Source: Hymenobacter sediminis
GTDB lineage: Bacteria > Bacteroidota > Bacteroidia > Cytophagales > Hymenobacteraceae
DNA: 64,000 nt
Assembly: GCF_003231285.1 (NCBI RefSeq)
Contig: NZ_QKNS01000004.1
Location: 186,001 to 250,000, forward strand
Direction of reading: 5' to 3'
The notes under the pieces are model-generated. The model did no database searches and was not told the DNA's origin. It saw only the letters and a program-made list of their open reading frames with translations. Within the stretch, counting starts at the first letter, position 1; each line of letters starts with the position of its first letter. Position numbers and translations under genes: made by a program. Shown here piece after piece: positions 18,268 through 26,827 of the stretch.

Positions 18268-18552
18268 TTATTTACTATCAATGCAGATGCGGCATTGATT
18301 AGCAGAATCAATCGAGCGCCCAACAGCCCCGTCTCCGCTGAGCATCAGCATAATACCCAGCATGGCGGCATAGCTAGGCCAGCGCAGCCAAACGGGTAAC
18401 AGTTGAAACCCTTCTGATGCTTCACTGATGATTCGGGCGCGAACCCTATTATAGAACATGGGCTGGGGTTGGGCGCCTTGCTGAGTGCGCCACTGATGCA
18501 GCAGGTTGTTCCATTCTTCGTCGGCAGTAGGGCGAGTAGGGGAATCAGGCAT
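18268..18552 (-). CDS. Small single-pass membrane protein paired with ECF sigma factor (possible anti-sigma)
   Basis: A 94-residue protein whose start overlaps the sigma-factor stop by 8 bases (ATGCCTGA), so it is coupled to that gene. The soluble N-terminal half begins with an acidic DEEWNNLL helix and has an RVRARI segment. One hydrophobic stretch (about 55-72, LRWPSYAAMLGIMLML) follows, then a short Cys-containing tail. Size, topology and position fit a minimal anti-sigma factor, but no zinc-binding HxxxCxxC motif is present. The anti-sigma role is inference from context. Confidence 0.6.
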   Translation of the reverse strand: MPDSPTRPTADEEWNNLLHQWRTQQGAQPQPMFYNRVRARIISEASEGFQLLPVWLRWPSYAAMLGIMLMLSGDGAVGRSIDSANQCRICIDSK

Positions 18553-19177
18553 GATGCGGAGGAAGCAAAAGATGATTTCGAAGGGTTTTGCGGGCGCGAA
18601 ACAGCAACGATTCGACGGCTGGCACAGTAGTCTTGAGAACCGCTGCTATTTCCTCATAGCTTAATTCCTGCTCGTAGCGCAACGTGAAGGCTACCTGTTG
18701 CTGACCAGGTAAACGGGCAATATGCGCGAGTAAAAGCTCTACTTGCTGCTGCCCTTCCAACTGCGCCTGCGGGTGCGCATGATCAGGCGGCTCGTGCAGC
18801 ACTTGGTTGCTAAAGCCTAGCAGACTAGTGAAATAGGCAAAGCGTTTCTGAGCCCGAGCCCGCTGCTGGTGTTTCAGAGCCCGCGAAGTAGCCAACCGAT
18901 ATAGCCAAGTGCTTAGAGCAGCCTCGCCTCGAAACCTGCCTATGGTTTGGTAAACTTCCACAAATACTTCCTGCGCCACGTCCTCGGCATCCTCCGGCGA
19001 GCGTAGCAGAGCCAATACCGTGCGGTAAATACGATTTTGGTATCGTTCCACCAGTGCGCGAAATGCATCCTCGCTTCCCTGTTGCAGTTGTGCTATCAAC
19101 TCGGCCTCAACAGAGGAAGTGCAGACATGCGCATGAGCTAGGAAGCCGGAGGCAGCAGACAGCGGGAGGGTACACAC
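18545..19177 (-). CDS. ECF-type RNA polymerase sigma factor
   Basis: A 210-residue sigma-70 family protein with region 2 (about 27-95: AFRALVERYQNRIYR, DAEDVAQEVFVEVY, STWLYRLATSRALKH) and region 4 (about 145-200: LPGQQQVAFTLRYEQELSYEEIAAVLKTTVPAVESLLFRARKTLR, read in part). The start is uncertain: the only in-frame candidate is GTG 19177, which leaves about 20 extra residues before the conserved part. It is co-translated with the small membrane protein that follows. Confidence 0.85.
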   Translation of the reverse strand: MCTLPLSAASGFLAHAHVCTSSVEAELIAQLQQGSEDAFRALVERYQNRIYRTVLALLRSPEDAEDVAQEVFVEVYQTIGRFRGEAALSTWLYRLATSRALKHQQRARAQKRFAYFTSLLGFSNQVLHEPPDHAHPQAQLEGQQQVELLLAHIARLPGQQQVAFTLRYEQELSYEEIAAVLKTTVPAVESLLFRARKTLRNHLLLPPHHA

Positions 19178-19391
19178 AAGTGAAAGAAGAACTAAAAGAT
19201 AGAAACGACACCTACTCAGCGTCCGATCTTTCCCGCGACTACTGAGGTGATATCTACTTAGGCCCGATTAATACGGAATACTTGCGCCTATCCTTCCATC
19301 TTTTTATAAAGCACTTAATCACAGAACAGTATACTACAAAACGCTTGTACTACCCCCTCCTCTGAAGCGGAAGCCCTACCCACTAAAACAG

Positions 19392-21326
19392 CTACAGCTT
19401 ATTTAGCTCCTCGGTAAAGCCACCACTCAGAATAGGGAAGCGCAGCCAGGAACGCGGGTCCACGTTGTAGTCGTCGAGGTGGAAGGCCGGCGCGAACCGC
19501 TCGCGCTTCCACTGGTTGCGGCTCCAGAGGCTATAGAAGCGCTTGACATAGGTTTTAAGCTGCTCAGCATCCATATCAGGCTGCTCTTCCGCCAGCGTTG
19601 CCAGCACCTGTTGCGGACTCAGGCGGTTATAGAAGGCCAGGCGCTCTATACGGTTAAGCAGGGGGTAGGGCATCAGGTCCCGCTCGTCAGTTTGCTTGTC
19701 TTCCAGAGGGCGCAGCTCGGCCGTAGGCTGCAGGTTATTTACATGTCGCAGGGCGGGGTAGTTCAGTTCCGTTTCAGCCCAGCGCAGCCACTCTTTCACA
19801 AAAGCCTTATCAACGCCGCCAATTGGCGAAATGGAGCCGGCCGTGTCGCCGTCCATGGTGCAGTAGCCCACACTGGCCTCCGAGCGGTTAGAAGTAGTCA
19901 TGAGCAGGCAATTCTGCACGTTTGCCAGCAGCCAGATGCTAGGGGCACGCACCCGGGCCTGAATGTTCTGCAGGGCAAGGTCGTCGGTTTTCCAGCTTAG
20001 CTCCCGGTTCAGAGCGTGTTCAATTTTGCCTACGTAGCCGGTTACTTCCTCGTCAATGGTCCAGTTATAAAACACAGCCCCAATGGAATCGGCCAGCTCT
20101 TTGGCGGAGTTAAAAGTATCGTCGGAAGAGTTTACGGTGCCTTGGTAAGCGCAGGTTAGCAGGCGGCGCGTAAGCTCCTTATTAATGTCGGCTTGCTGCT
20201 GACTTGGCTGGGTATGGGAGGCATCTTTGGGGCCTTGCATGTTCTGGTCTGGGGTAGGCGCGGCCGGGCCGGCCAGTCGCTCAATTTCCTCAGCAGTGAA
20301 GCAGCCCGCACGGCGCATGAATTCGGCAGTACCTATTTCCGCCGTACCTAACCGCACTAACTCTGCCACGGCCACAGCACACATCACTGAGTCGGCACCG
20401 CCCGACAGGCTTAGCACAAAGCCCCGGCTCCGGGCCTTGCGCATGTAGTCGAACAGGCCCAGGCTCAGGGCTTGGTTTAGTTCGCGGTACTCATCGGGGG
20501 TAGGCAGGGGCTGAATCTCGTCGGCCCGGACCTGCTCGGTGGTAAAGTCCACGTCCACGCACTCCATGTCTACCTCCTTGAAACTCATCAGCTGGTTACG
20601 CATCAGCAAATGGCCATTACGAGCCACTAGAATCTCGCCGTCGTAGATGATGCGGCCAGCTTCATTGCCCAGCAAGTTGGCGTAGAGGTAGGTGCAGTTA
20701 AAATTGCGCGAGGCATTCAATACCAGCTTGTAGCGCAGGTCCGTCTTGCTCATGGCAAAATGGCTGGCCGAGGGATTCACAATCAGATCTACCCGTCCCG
20801 TAAGCCGAGCGGCCGGCCGCAGGTGGTCTGGCCGCCAAGCGTCTTCACAGATTTCAAACCCGAACTTAACGCCTTTGTGCTCGAAGATCATGTCGCCCAG
20901 AGGCCACTCCTCCCCTTCCCACTGCACGGTAGTTGTTTTGCCAGCAGGCCAGGGCGTAAAAAAGCGAGGCTCATAGTGCACGCCATCGTAGGCCATAAAC
21001 TGCTTAGCCGCAAAACCCAGAATCTGTCCGTCGCGGAGCACAGCGGCCGTATTGTAGGTACTATTATTCAGGCGCACTGGCAGGCCTACTGCCACGCAAA
21101 TACCTTCGGTCCAGGGCCGGATCTGCTGCAAATGCGCCAGCGCCGATTCCGGCATCCAGTCACTCAGAAACAAGTCTTCGCAGCCATAGCCTGTTAGGCA
21201 GAGTTCGGGCAGGCAAAGTAGCTCTACTCCGGCCGCTTTGGCCTGCTCAATGGCTTCGCGGATGGTCCGCAGGTTATGGGTCCAGTCAATAGGTACCTGG
21301 TTGAGGGCGGCGCCGGCTATTCGCAT
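19392..21326 (-). CDS. nadE: Glutamine-dependent NAD+ synthetase
   Basis: A 644-residue two-domain enzyme for the last step of NAD biosynthesis, deamido-NAD to NAD+ with glutamine as nitrogen donor. The N-terminal nitrilase-type glutaminase (about 1-265) shows the catalytic Glu in LCLPELCLTGYG and Cys in GFEICEDAW. The C-terminal synthetase carries the PP-loop LSGGADSVMC (about 309) and the later TTSNRSEASVGYCTMDGD. About 45 Gln/Pro/Thr-rich residues after the PP-loop (FTAEEIERLAGPAAP...) look like a family-specific insertion. It is a single gene. Confidence 0.96.
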   Translation of the reverse strand: MRIAGAALNQVPIDWTHNLRTIREAIEQAKAAGVELLCLPELCLTGYGCEDLFLSDWMPESALAHLQQIRPWTEGICVAVGLPVRLNNSTYNTAAVLRDGQILGFAAKQFMAYDGVHYEPRFFTPWPAGKTTTVQWEGEEWPLGDMIFEHKGVKFGFEICEDAWRPDHLRPAARLTGRVDLIVNPSASHFAMSKTDLRYKLVLNASRNFNCTYLYANLLGNEAGRIIYDGEILVARNGHLLMRNQLMSFKEVDMECVDVDFTTEQVRADEIQPLPTPDEYRELNQALSLGLFDYMRKARSRGFVLSLSGGADSVMCAVAVAELVRLGTAEIGTAEFMRRAGCFTAEEIERLAGPAAPTPDQNMQGPKDASHTQPSQQQADINKELTRRLLTCAYQGTVNSSDDTFNSAKELADSIGAVFYNWTIDEEVTGYVGKIEHALNRELSWKTDDLALQNIQARVRAPSIWLLANVQNCLLMTTSNRSEASVGYCTMDGDTAGSISPIGGVDKAFVKEWLRWAETELNYPALRHVNNLQPTAELRPLEDKQTDERDLMPYPLLNRIERLAFYNRLSPQQVLATLAEEQPDMDAEQLKTYVKRFYSLWSRNQWKRERFAPAFHLDDYNVDPRSWLRFPILSGGFTEELNKL

Positions 21327-21385
21327 AGGTCAGAAAGTTCGTTTTACAAATCAACTCCTTTTCTCCGGTTCAGGTTGCCCTCTGA

Positions 21386-21454
21386 GAAAACACCGCGTCC
21401 TCTGCCAGCTAAGATCGTTGTTACGATTCTAGTGGCAGAGGACGCGGTGTTTTC
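21386..21454 (-). terminator. Long hairpin terminator after rnc
   Basis: Perfect 22-bp arms (21386-21407, 21433-21454) beginning GAAAACACCGCG. The 25-base loop can itself pair (CTAAGATCGT / ACGATTCTAG, two mismatches), extending the stem. It lies 19 bases after the rnc stop. Confidence 0.85.
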
Positions 21455-21472
21455 CCAAAGTGTATAGTGTTC

Positions 21473-22222
21473 CTACACCCCCAATACTTCTAAAGCTCGT
21501 TCGGCGGCCAGTTGCTCGGCCTGCTTTTTACTAAGTCCCATGCCGGTAGCCACTGGGTTTTCATCCAGCAGCACGGTAGCCGAAAACTCCATTACGCCGC
21601 CAGGCCGGGCTTCACCGGTCAGGTCGTAGCGCAGGTTTTTCCCCTGGCGCTGGGCCCACTCAATGAGTTTGCTCTTAAAGTTGGTGGTCGTCTGGGTCAT
21701 GGCCTTCACATCCACGTAGGGCTTAATCAGGCGGCCGAGCACAAACTTACGGGCGGTTTTGTAGCCTTGGTCAAGGTACACGGCTCCTACCAGCGCTTCT
21801 AAGGCGTTGCCATTGACAGAACGGGAACGAGCGGCCCGACCCTGACCGGCGTCCAGCTGCACCAGCTTGTCAAGCCCAATTTTGAGCGCAATGCCGTTGA
21901 GGCTCTCCCGGTTTACGATGCGGCTGCGCATCTCTGTTAGGAAGCCTTCTTGCTCGTAAGGAAATTTACGAAACAGGTACTCGGCTACTACTGTGCCCAG
22001 CACAGCATCGCCTAGGAATTCCAGCCGCTCATTGCTTTGGTGGCGGGCCTGCTCGCCCTGTAGCCGCACCACCGAGGAGTGCGTAAAGGCCAGCTGGTAC
22101 AGCCGCACATTATCGGGCGTGTGACCGGTAAGCGTGGCAATGGCCTGCCGAAAGGCCCGGTCACGACCCAGCAGTCGGCGGAAAAAGCCAAACAACGGCA
22201 GGGGCTGACCGGGCCTAGGCAT
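21473..22222 (-). CDS. rnc: Ribonuclease III
   Basis: A 249-residue double-strand-specific endoribonuclease for rRNA and mRNA processing. The signature NERLEFLGDAVLG is at about 66-78. The second catalytic acidic cluster is in ALEALVGAVYLDQG. A C-terminal dsRNA-binding domain (about 175-245) ends KKQAEQLAAERALEVLGV. Its ATG overlaps the fabF stop by one base. The order acpP-fabF-rnc is conserved in many bacteria and supports the assignment. A long hairpin follows. Confidence 0.97.
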   Translation of the reverse strand: MPRPGQPLPLFGFFRRLLGRDRAFRQAIATLTGHTPDNVRLYQLAFTHSSVVRLQGEQARHQSNERLEFLGDAVLGTVVAEYLFRKFPYEQEGFLTEMRSRIVNRESLNGIALKIGLDKLVQLDAGQGRAARSRSVNGNALEALVGAVYLDQGYKTARKFVLGRLIKPYVDVKAMTQTTTNFKSKLIEWAQRQGKNLRYDLTGEARPGGVMEFSATVLLDENPVATGMGLSKKQAEQLAAERALEVLGV

Positions 22223-23475
22223 TAGTCGCGGAGTTTACGGAAGATGACCGACGTATTGTGGCCGCCAAATCCGAAGGTGTTGCTCATAGCCACGTTTACC
22301 TCGCGGGCCTGGGCCTTATTGAACGTGAAGTTCAGTTTAGGATCCAGCTCCGGGTCGTCGGTGAAGTGGTTGATGGTAGGCGGCACGATGTTGTGCTGCA
22401 TGGCCAAAATACAGGCTACTGCTTCAATAGCGCCAGCACCACCCAGCAGGTGACCCGTCATGCTCTTGGTAGAGCTGATGTTCAGGTTGTAGGCATTTTC
22501 GCCGAATACCTTCTGAATGGCTTTCACCTCGGCCCCGTCGCCCAGCGGAGTGCTGGTACCGTGGGTGTTGATGTAGTCCACTTCAGCCGGTGAAATGCCA
22601 GCGTCGCGCAGGGCGTTCTGCATTACCAGCACTACGCCGTTGCCTTCCGGGTCCGGAGCCGTAATGTGGTACGCATCCGCCGACATGCCACCACCAATCA
22701 ACTCGGCGTATATTTTAGCGCCACGGGCTTTGGCGTGCTCATACTCTTCCAGCACCAGCGAAGCGGCACCTTCCCCGAGTACAAAGCCGTCGCGTTCCTT
22801 ATCGTAGGGGCGCGAAGCCAGCTCCGGCTCATCGTTCCGCTCGCTCATGGCCTTGAGGGCGTTGAAGCCGCCTACCCCCGATTCGGTGATAGCCGCCTCC
22901 GAGCCACCGGTCACTACCACATCGGCCATGTTCAGGCGGATGTAGTTGAAGGCGGAAATGATGGAGTCAGAAGAAGACGCACAAGCCGAGGTAGTGACGA
23001 AGTTGGGCCCCCGAAACTTGTGGCGAATGGAAATGTTGCCCGACGCGCTGTCGGCAATCATCTTCGGAATAAAGAAAGGATTGAAGCGAGGTGTGCCGTC
23101 GCCGTTAGCGAAGGCAATGCACTCGGCTTGCAGCGAGGTAAGTCCTCCGATACCGGAGCCCCAGATAACGCCTACGCGGTCTTTGTCAATGCCTTCCTCA
23201 TCCAGTTTGGCGTCCTTGATGGCCTCATCGGCAGCAATAAGGGCAAACTGGGTGAAGATGTCCATCTTCCGGCCCTCCTTGGTAGGGAAGTATTTATCCG
23301 GGTTATAGTTCTTCACTTCGCAGGCGAAGCGGGTCTTGAACTTGCTGGCATCGAATCGGGTGATGGGGGCGGCCCCACTCACACCGGCTTGCAGTCCTTC
23401 CCAGTAGGTAGGGGCGGTGTTGCCCAGCGGGGTAATAGCACCCAGGCCGGTCACGACAACTCTCCGAAGAGACAT
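22222..23475 (-). CDS. fabF: 3-oxoacyl-[acyl-carrier-protein] synthase II
   Basis: A 417-residue condensing enzyme that extends acyl-ACP with malonyl-ACP in fatty-acid elongation. The catalytic Cys is in TTSACASS (about 165), the His residues in NTHGTSTPLGD and SMTGHLLGGAG, and the C-terminal glycine motif in NTFGFGGHN. Length is typical. It lies between acpP, its carrier substrate, and rnc, with a one-base overlap to rnc. The acpP-fabF gap carries facing heptamer arrays. Confidence 0.97.
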   Translation of the reverse strand: MSLRRVVVTGLGAITPLGNTAPTYWEGLQAGVSGAAPITRFDASKFKTRFACEVKNYNPDKYFPTKEGRKMDIFTQFALIAADEAIKDAKLDEEGIDKDRVGVIWGSGIGGLTSLQAECIAFANGDGTPRFNPFFIPKMIADSASGNISIRHKFRGPNFVTTSACASSSDSIISAFNYIRLNMADVVVTGGSEAAITESGVGGFNALKAMSERNDEPELASRPYDKERDGFVLGEGAASLVLEEYEHAKARGAKIYAELIGGGMSADAYHITAPDPEGNGVVLVMQNALRDAGISPAEVDYINTHGTSTPLGDGAEVKAIQKVFGENAYNLNISSTKSMTGHLLGGAGAIEAVACILAMQHNIVPPTINHFTDDPELDPKLNFTFNKAQAREVNVAMSNTFGFGGHNTSVIFRKLRD

Positions 23476-23560
23476 AGGCTGGCTCAGAGAAGCGAAAGAA
23501 AGGAATCAGTAAAAAAGCAAAACGGCCGGCGGCAGGCCGGCCGGTAAGCACTTGTAGGGG

Positions 23561-23641
23561 GTAGGTAATGAGTAGTTGGTAGTAAGTACGCCTACACAAG
23601 GCCTTGCCAAGTCCAACTACTTACTACCAAGTACCTATTAC
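23561..23641. repeat. Facing heptamer arrays between acpP and fabF
   Basis: Left array 23561-23589 reads GTAG then GTAATGA, GTAGTTG, GTAGTAA, GTAC. Right array 23613-23641 is its inverted counterpart; its reverse complement reads GTAATAG, GTACTTG, GTAGTAA, GTAGTTG. The pair could fold into a long imperfect stem. The right array touches the acpP stop codon. Confidence 0.75.
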
Positions 23642-23877
23642 TATTTAGCGTGCTCTTCGAGGTAGCTGATAGCCTGACCCACGGTACCGATATTCTCGGC
23701 TTGATCGTCCGGGATAGACACGTTGAATTCTTTTTCGAACTCCATGATGAGTTCAACAGTATCCAGCGAGTCAGCGCCCAGATCGTTCGTGAAGCTAGCC
23801 TCCGGAGTAACTTCCGAAGCTTCTACGCCAAGTTTATCAATGATGATGGCCTTTACTTTTTCTGCAATTTCAGACAT
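23641..23877 (-). CDS. acpP: Acyl carrier protein
   Basis: A 78-residue acidic helical protein that carries growing acyl chains on 4'-phosphopantetheine. The attachment Ser is in [16 protein letters not shown] (about Ser38). Composition and length are typical. It is the first gene of the acpP-fabF-rnc unit and is divergent from the gene at 24039. Confidence 0.98.
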   Translation of the reverse strand: MSEIAEKVKAIIIDKLGVEASEVTPEASFTNDLGADSLDTVELIMEFEKEFNVSIPDDQAENIGTVGQAISYLEEHAK

Positions 23878-24005
23878 TTCCGTGGGGGTTTAAGGAAAAC
23901 TCGGCACAAATAACACCATCTTCGCTAACATTGTCAAACTTCCTCCCCTAATCTTCCTGGCACAAGATTATGACCCGTCGAGTTCCGTGAGGGTACTGTG
24001 GTGCC

Positions 24006-24013
24006 TATTTTTG
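24006..24013 (+). promoter_or_regulatory. Candidate -7 element (TATTTTTG)
   Basis: Matches the Bacteroidetes -7 consensus TAnnTTTG 25 bases before ATG 24039. No convincing TTTG box stands at the expected distance upstream. Confidence 0.5.
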
Positions 24014-24038
24014 CGTTTCCTTTCCTTTGACGCTGCCC

Positions 24039-24467
24039 ATGAAAACCCTTACACTCGATGTAGAGTACGACTGTGAGTTTGACCTGTTTGGGCTGGTGTC
24101 ATCAACGCGGGAGCATACCCTGGCCTGGATTCTGAACCGAGCCCTAAAACTCCGCTTAGTTAAGCAGCAGGACCTGATTTATGACCTGTTCAATAAGGGC
24201 CGCCTCGTAATCAGCAACTACCTGTATGCAACGGAGCACTTCACGCTGCGGCTGTTGCGCAATCGGTCCGTTGATCCATCGCCCCTAAAAAAGCCCTACC
24301 TCGCTCCCGACATTAAAGAGTACGACTACCTATTGCAGATAAGCAATGGCACGGGCCTGCTGGCCGCCGAGGAGTTACTGGCGCAGCTGACGGCGCTGCC
24401 GGAGGTGCAATTGGTCAGTCAATTCGACCCAAATGACCTTAAATTCAAAGAAAATCTGCTCTTTTGA
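24039..24467 (+). CDS. IPExxxVDY family protein
   Basis: A 142-residue protein that looks like the small Bacteroidetes-restricted IPExxxVDY family. I start at ATG 24039 and not the upstream TTG, so the protein opens MKTLTLDVEYDCEFDLFG. A central NxLxLRLVKQxDL helix, YLYATEHFTLRLLRNRS and a C-terminal DYLLQISNG...LTALPEVQLVSQFD segment are visible. There is no signal peptide or membrane segment. Function is unknown. It sits just upstream of pyk in the same direction, separated by a REP-like element. Confidence 0.7.
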   Translation: MKTLTLDVEYDCEFDLFGLVSSTREHTLAWILNRALKLRLVKQQDLIYDLFNKGRLVISNYLYATEHFTLRLLRNRSVDPSPLKKPYLAPDIKEYDYLLQISNGTGLLAAEELLAQLTALPEVQLVSQFDPNDLKFKENLLF

Positions 24468-24472
24468 GAAGT

Positions 24473-24588
24473 AAACAGCCGTCATCCTGAGTTGGGCACA
24501 GAACCTTGCTAGTACAGATCCTGATGCCCTAGCATCAGAGGGCCCGCTGTCTGCTAGGCTGTTGCCTTATTCAGGATGACGGCTGTTT
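24473..24588. repeat. REP-like inverted repeat between 24039 gene and pyk
   Basis: Perfect 18-bp outer arms (AAACAGCCGTCATCCTGA at 24473-24490, complement at 24571-24588) enclose 80 bases that contain a further short stem CTAGCA/TGCTAG. The core GTCATCCTGAG followed by GAACCTT recalls dispersed Bacteroidetes repeats. It starts 6 bases after a stop codon, so it may also end transcription. Confidence 0.75.
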
Positions 24589-24626
24589 GACCATCTATCA
24601 CGCATTTCAGAACCTAAAACATACTC

Positions 24627-26066
24627 ATGGAATCTCGACCGCATTTCAATAAAACCAAGATTATTGCCACCGTTGGTCCCGCCTCCAACACCTACGAGAA
24701 GCTGGGCATGCTAATGCGGGAAGGCGTAGACGTGTTTCGCCTGAACTTCTCGCACGGTAGCCACGAAGACCACCTCTCGGTTATCAACACGGTGCGCCGC
24801 CTCAACAAGGATATGCGCATGAACGTGGGCTTGTTGCAGGATTTGCAGGGTCCCAAAATCCGGTTGGGAGAAGTAGAAGGCGGCGGGGTAGAAATTAAGG
24901 CCGGTGATAAGATAAAGTTGGTGTGCGGCGAGAAGGAAATTAGCACGGCTACCCGCCTGAGCACGATTTACCTGGGTCTGGCCCGCGACGTAAAAGCCGG
25001 CGACATGATTCTGATTGACGACGGCAAAATTGAGTTGCGCGTACTGGCTACCGACCGCGACAAGGAAGTAGATGTTGAGGTAATCTACGGTGGCCTCGTG
25101 AAGCCCCGCAAAGGCATTAACCTACCCGACTCGGAAGTATCGGCGCCTTCCATGACGGATAAGGACATTGAGGACCTGAAATTCGGCTTGGAAAATGAAG
25201 TTGACTGGATTGCCCTTTCTTTTGCCCGTCGGGCCGAGGACATTCGCTTCATCAAGAGCCTGATTGCCGAGAGTGGCAAATCGGCCCGCGTTATCGCCAA
25301 AATCGAAACACCAGAAGGCCTGCGCAACCTCGACGAAATTATTGCCTTGACCGACGCCGTAATGGTAGCCCGTGGCGACCTGGGCGTGGAGGTGAAGATG
25401 GAAGAGGTGCCAATGGCTCAGAAGATGATTGTGGAGAAGTGCAATAAGGCCGGCAAACCCGTAATTGTAGCTACCCAGATGATGGAAAGCATGATTACGG
25501 CCCCCCGCCCTACCCGTGCCGAAACCAGCGACGTAGCCAATGCTGTTATCGACGGGGCCGATGCCGTGATGTTGTCCGCTGAAACCGCTGTGGGTGCTTA
25601 CCCCGCTGAAGTTATCCGCTCCATGGTGGGCACCATTACCAGCGTGGAAACCCGTATGCCTAGCCTCTATAACCACTGGCACCCTATCACGCCCGATTCG
25701 CCTACGTTTATGGTAGACAGCGTGCTGTCAGCGGCTTGCCACTTGGCTAAAAACACCGGAGCCAAAGCCATTACTGGTATGACTCACCGCGGCTACACGG
25801 CCTTCCAGATTGCCAAATACCGCCCGAAGGCTAACATCTTTATCTTCACGGATAACCGGAGCCTCCTGACTACCCTAAGCCTGATCTGGGGGGTACGCGG
25901 CTTCTACTACGACCGTATGGTGAGCACCGACAGCACTGTATCAGACATCAAATATGCTCTGACGACCACGGGCCACCTGCAAAAAGGTGATGTGTTCATC
26001 AACACCGCTTCTATGCCGATCAACGAGAAAGGCAAAACCAACATGGTAAAAGTGAGCGTAGCATAA
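24627..26066 (+). CDS. pyk: Pyruvate kinase
   Basis: A 479-residue glycolytic enzyme converting phosphoenolpyruvate and ADP to pyruvate and ATP. Visible motifs are KTKIIATVGPAS, VFRLNFSHG, LLQDLQGPKIR, the catalytic-lysine signature in ARVIAKIETPEG, VMVARGDLGVEV and ATQMMESM. The C-terminal regulatory domain is present, with a VDSVLSAACHLA start. Length is typical. A terminator follows directly. Confidence 0.97.
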   Translation: MESRPHFNKTKIIATVGPASNTYEKLGMLMREGVDVFRLNFSHGSHEDHLSVINTVRRLNKDMRMNVGLLQDLQGPKIRLGEVEGGGVEIKAGDKIKLVCGEKEISTATRLSTIYLGLARDVKAGDMILIDDGKIELRVLATDRDKEVDVEVIYGGLVKPRKGINLPDSEVSAPSMTDKDIEDLKFGLENEVDWIALSFARRAEDIRFIKSLIAESGKSARVIAKIETPEGLRNLDEIIALTDAVMVARGDLGVEVKMEEVPMAQKMIVEKCNKAGKPVIVATQMMESMITAPRPTRAETSDVANAVIDGADAVMLSAETAVGAYPAEVIRSMVGTITSVETRMPSLYNHWHPITPDSPTFMVDSVLSAACHLAKNTGAKAITGMTHRGYTAFQIAKYRPKANIFIFTDNRSLLTTLSLIWGVRGFYYDRMVSTDSTVSDIKYALTTTGHLQKGDVFINTASMPINEKGKTNMVKVSVA

Positions 26067-26083
26067 ACAGTTTACGCCTATCC

Positions 26084-26119
26084 AAAAAGCCCGCGCTAGT
26101 TCTGTGGCGCGGGCTTTTT
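26084..26119 (+). terminator. Terminator of pyk
   Basis: Arms AAAAAGCCCGCGC/GCGCGGGCTTTTT (13 bp, perfect) with a 10-base loop, 17 bases after the stop. Confidence 0.92.
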
Positions 26120-26299
26120 AGTGCTCATTTTGCAAGGCCTGCTGTTATGCTCTCAGAAAACTCATTCACTTCTGAAGTACTCGTAAGCACCTAAGCTATA
26201 GGTTTAACCAAGTTCAGAGGGTAGAGACTGAGGAGTAAAGCGGCTGTTATTCTTCACAAGTAGTAAAGCCTCTAAAACTTTGATTTGGCACTGAATGCA

Positions 26300-26331
26300 G
26301 TAAGGCCCTATGCTTGCGCACAGGGCCTTAC
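26300..26331 (-). terminator. Terminator of rpsT
   Basis: Perfect 10-bp arms GTAAGGCCCT/AGGGCCTTAC, 30 bases after the rpsT stop. The T run is weak. Confidence 0.7.
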
Positions 26332-26360
26332 CTATATAGAGCAGAGCGCCGGTTTACTGC

Positions 26361-26618
26361 TTAGGCAGCCAGCGACTTCACGAACTTAGCCAGCCTCGAC
26401 TTGTTGTTAGCAGCTTTGTTCTTGTGAATGATGTTCTTCTTAGCCAGACGGTCCAGCATCGACGATACTTTCTTCAGCAGCTCCTGAGCAGCCGTAGCGT
26501 CGGTGGTGCCACGCAGCTTCTTGATAGCCGTGCGGGTAGATTTAGCCTGGTAACGGTTCAGCACGCGCTTAGCTTCGTTGGAACGGATGCGCTTGAGGGC
26601 CGACTTATGATTTGCCAT
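26361..26618 (-). CDS. rpsT: 30S ribosomal protein S20
   Basis: An 85-residue basic protein binding 16S rRNA in the small subunit. I start at ATG 26618 (MANHKSALKRIRSNEAKR); the longer frame adds 26 residues unlike S20 and runs across the promoter. The helical Lys/Ala-rich ending KAANNKSRLAKFVKSLAA is typical. It has its own promoter (26667-26697) and terminator. Confidence 0.97.
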   Translation of the reverse strand: MANHKSALKRIRSNEAKRVLNRYQAKSTRTAIKKLRGTTDATAAQELLKKVSSMLDRLAKKNIIHKNKAANNKSRLAKFVKSLAA

Positions 26619-26666
26619 GGGGTATGAAAATGGTCTTCTGCTCGAATTCAGTTCAATTGGGGAGTG

Positions 26667-26697
26667 CAAAGGTAAAGCTTTGATTTGAAATACCAAA
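26667..26697 (-). promoter_or_regulatory. rpsT promoter (Bacteroidetes type)
   Basis: On the minus strand: TTTG, a 19-base spacer, TACCTTTG. This matches the -33/-7 consensus exactly. The predicted leader is about 45 bases. Confidence 0.8.
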
Positions 26698-26827
26698 TCT
26701 TACCTTCAAGTGAAAAGTACAGAGCCAAAGGTTTAAGGGAGACTCAGCGTACCAGCCTGTTATATAACAGGGGCACGCCAGACATGCCAGCGTACCCCTG
26801 CTATAAACTAGACGTGTCCAACCTGAG

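Noticed and set aside
22666..23547. 293-codon open frame antisense to fabF
   Set aside because: Shadow frame; fabF on the other strand is certain.
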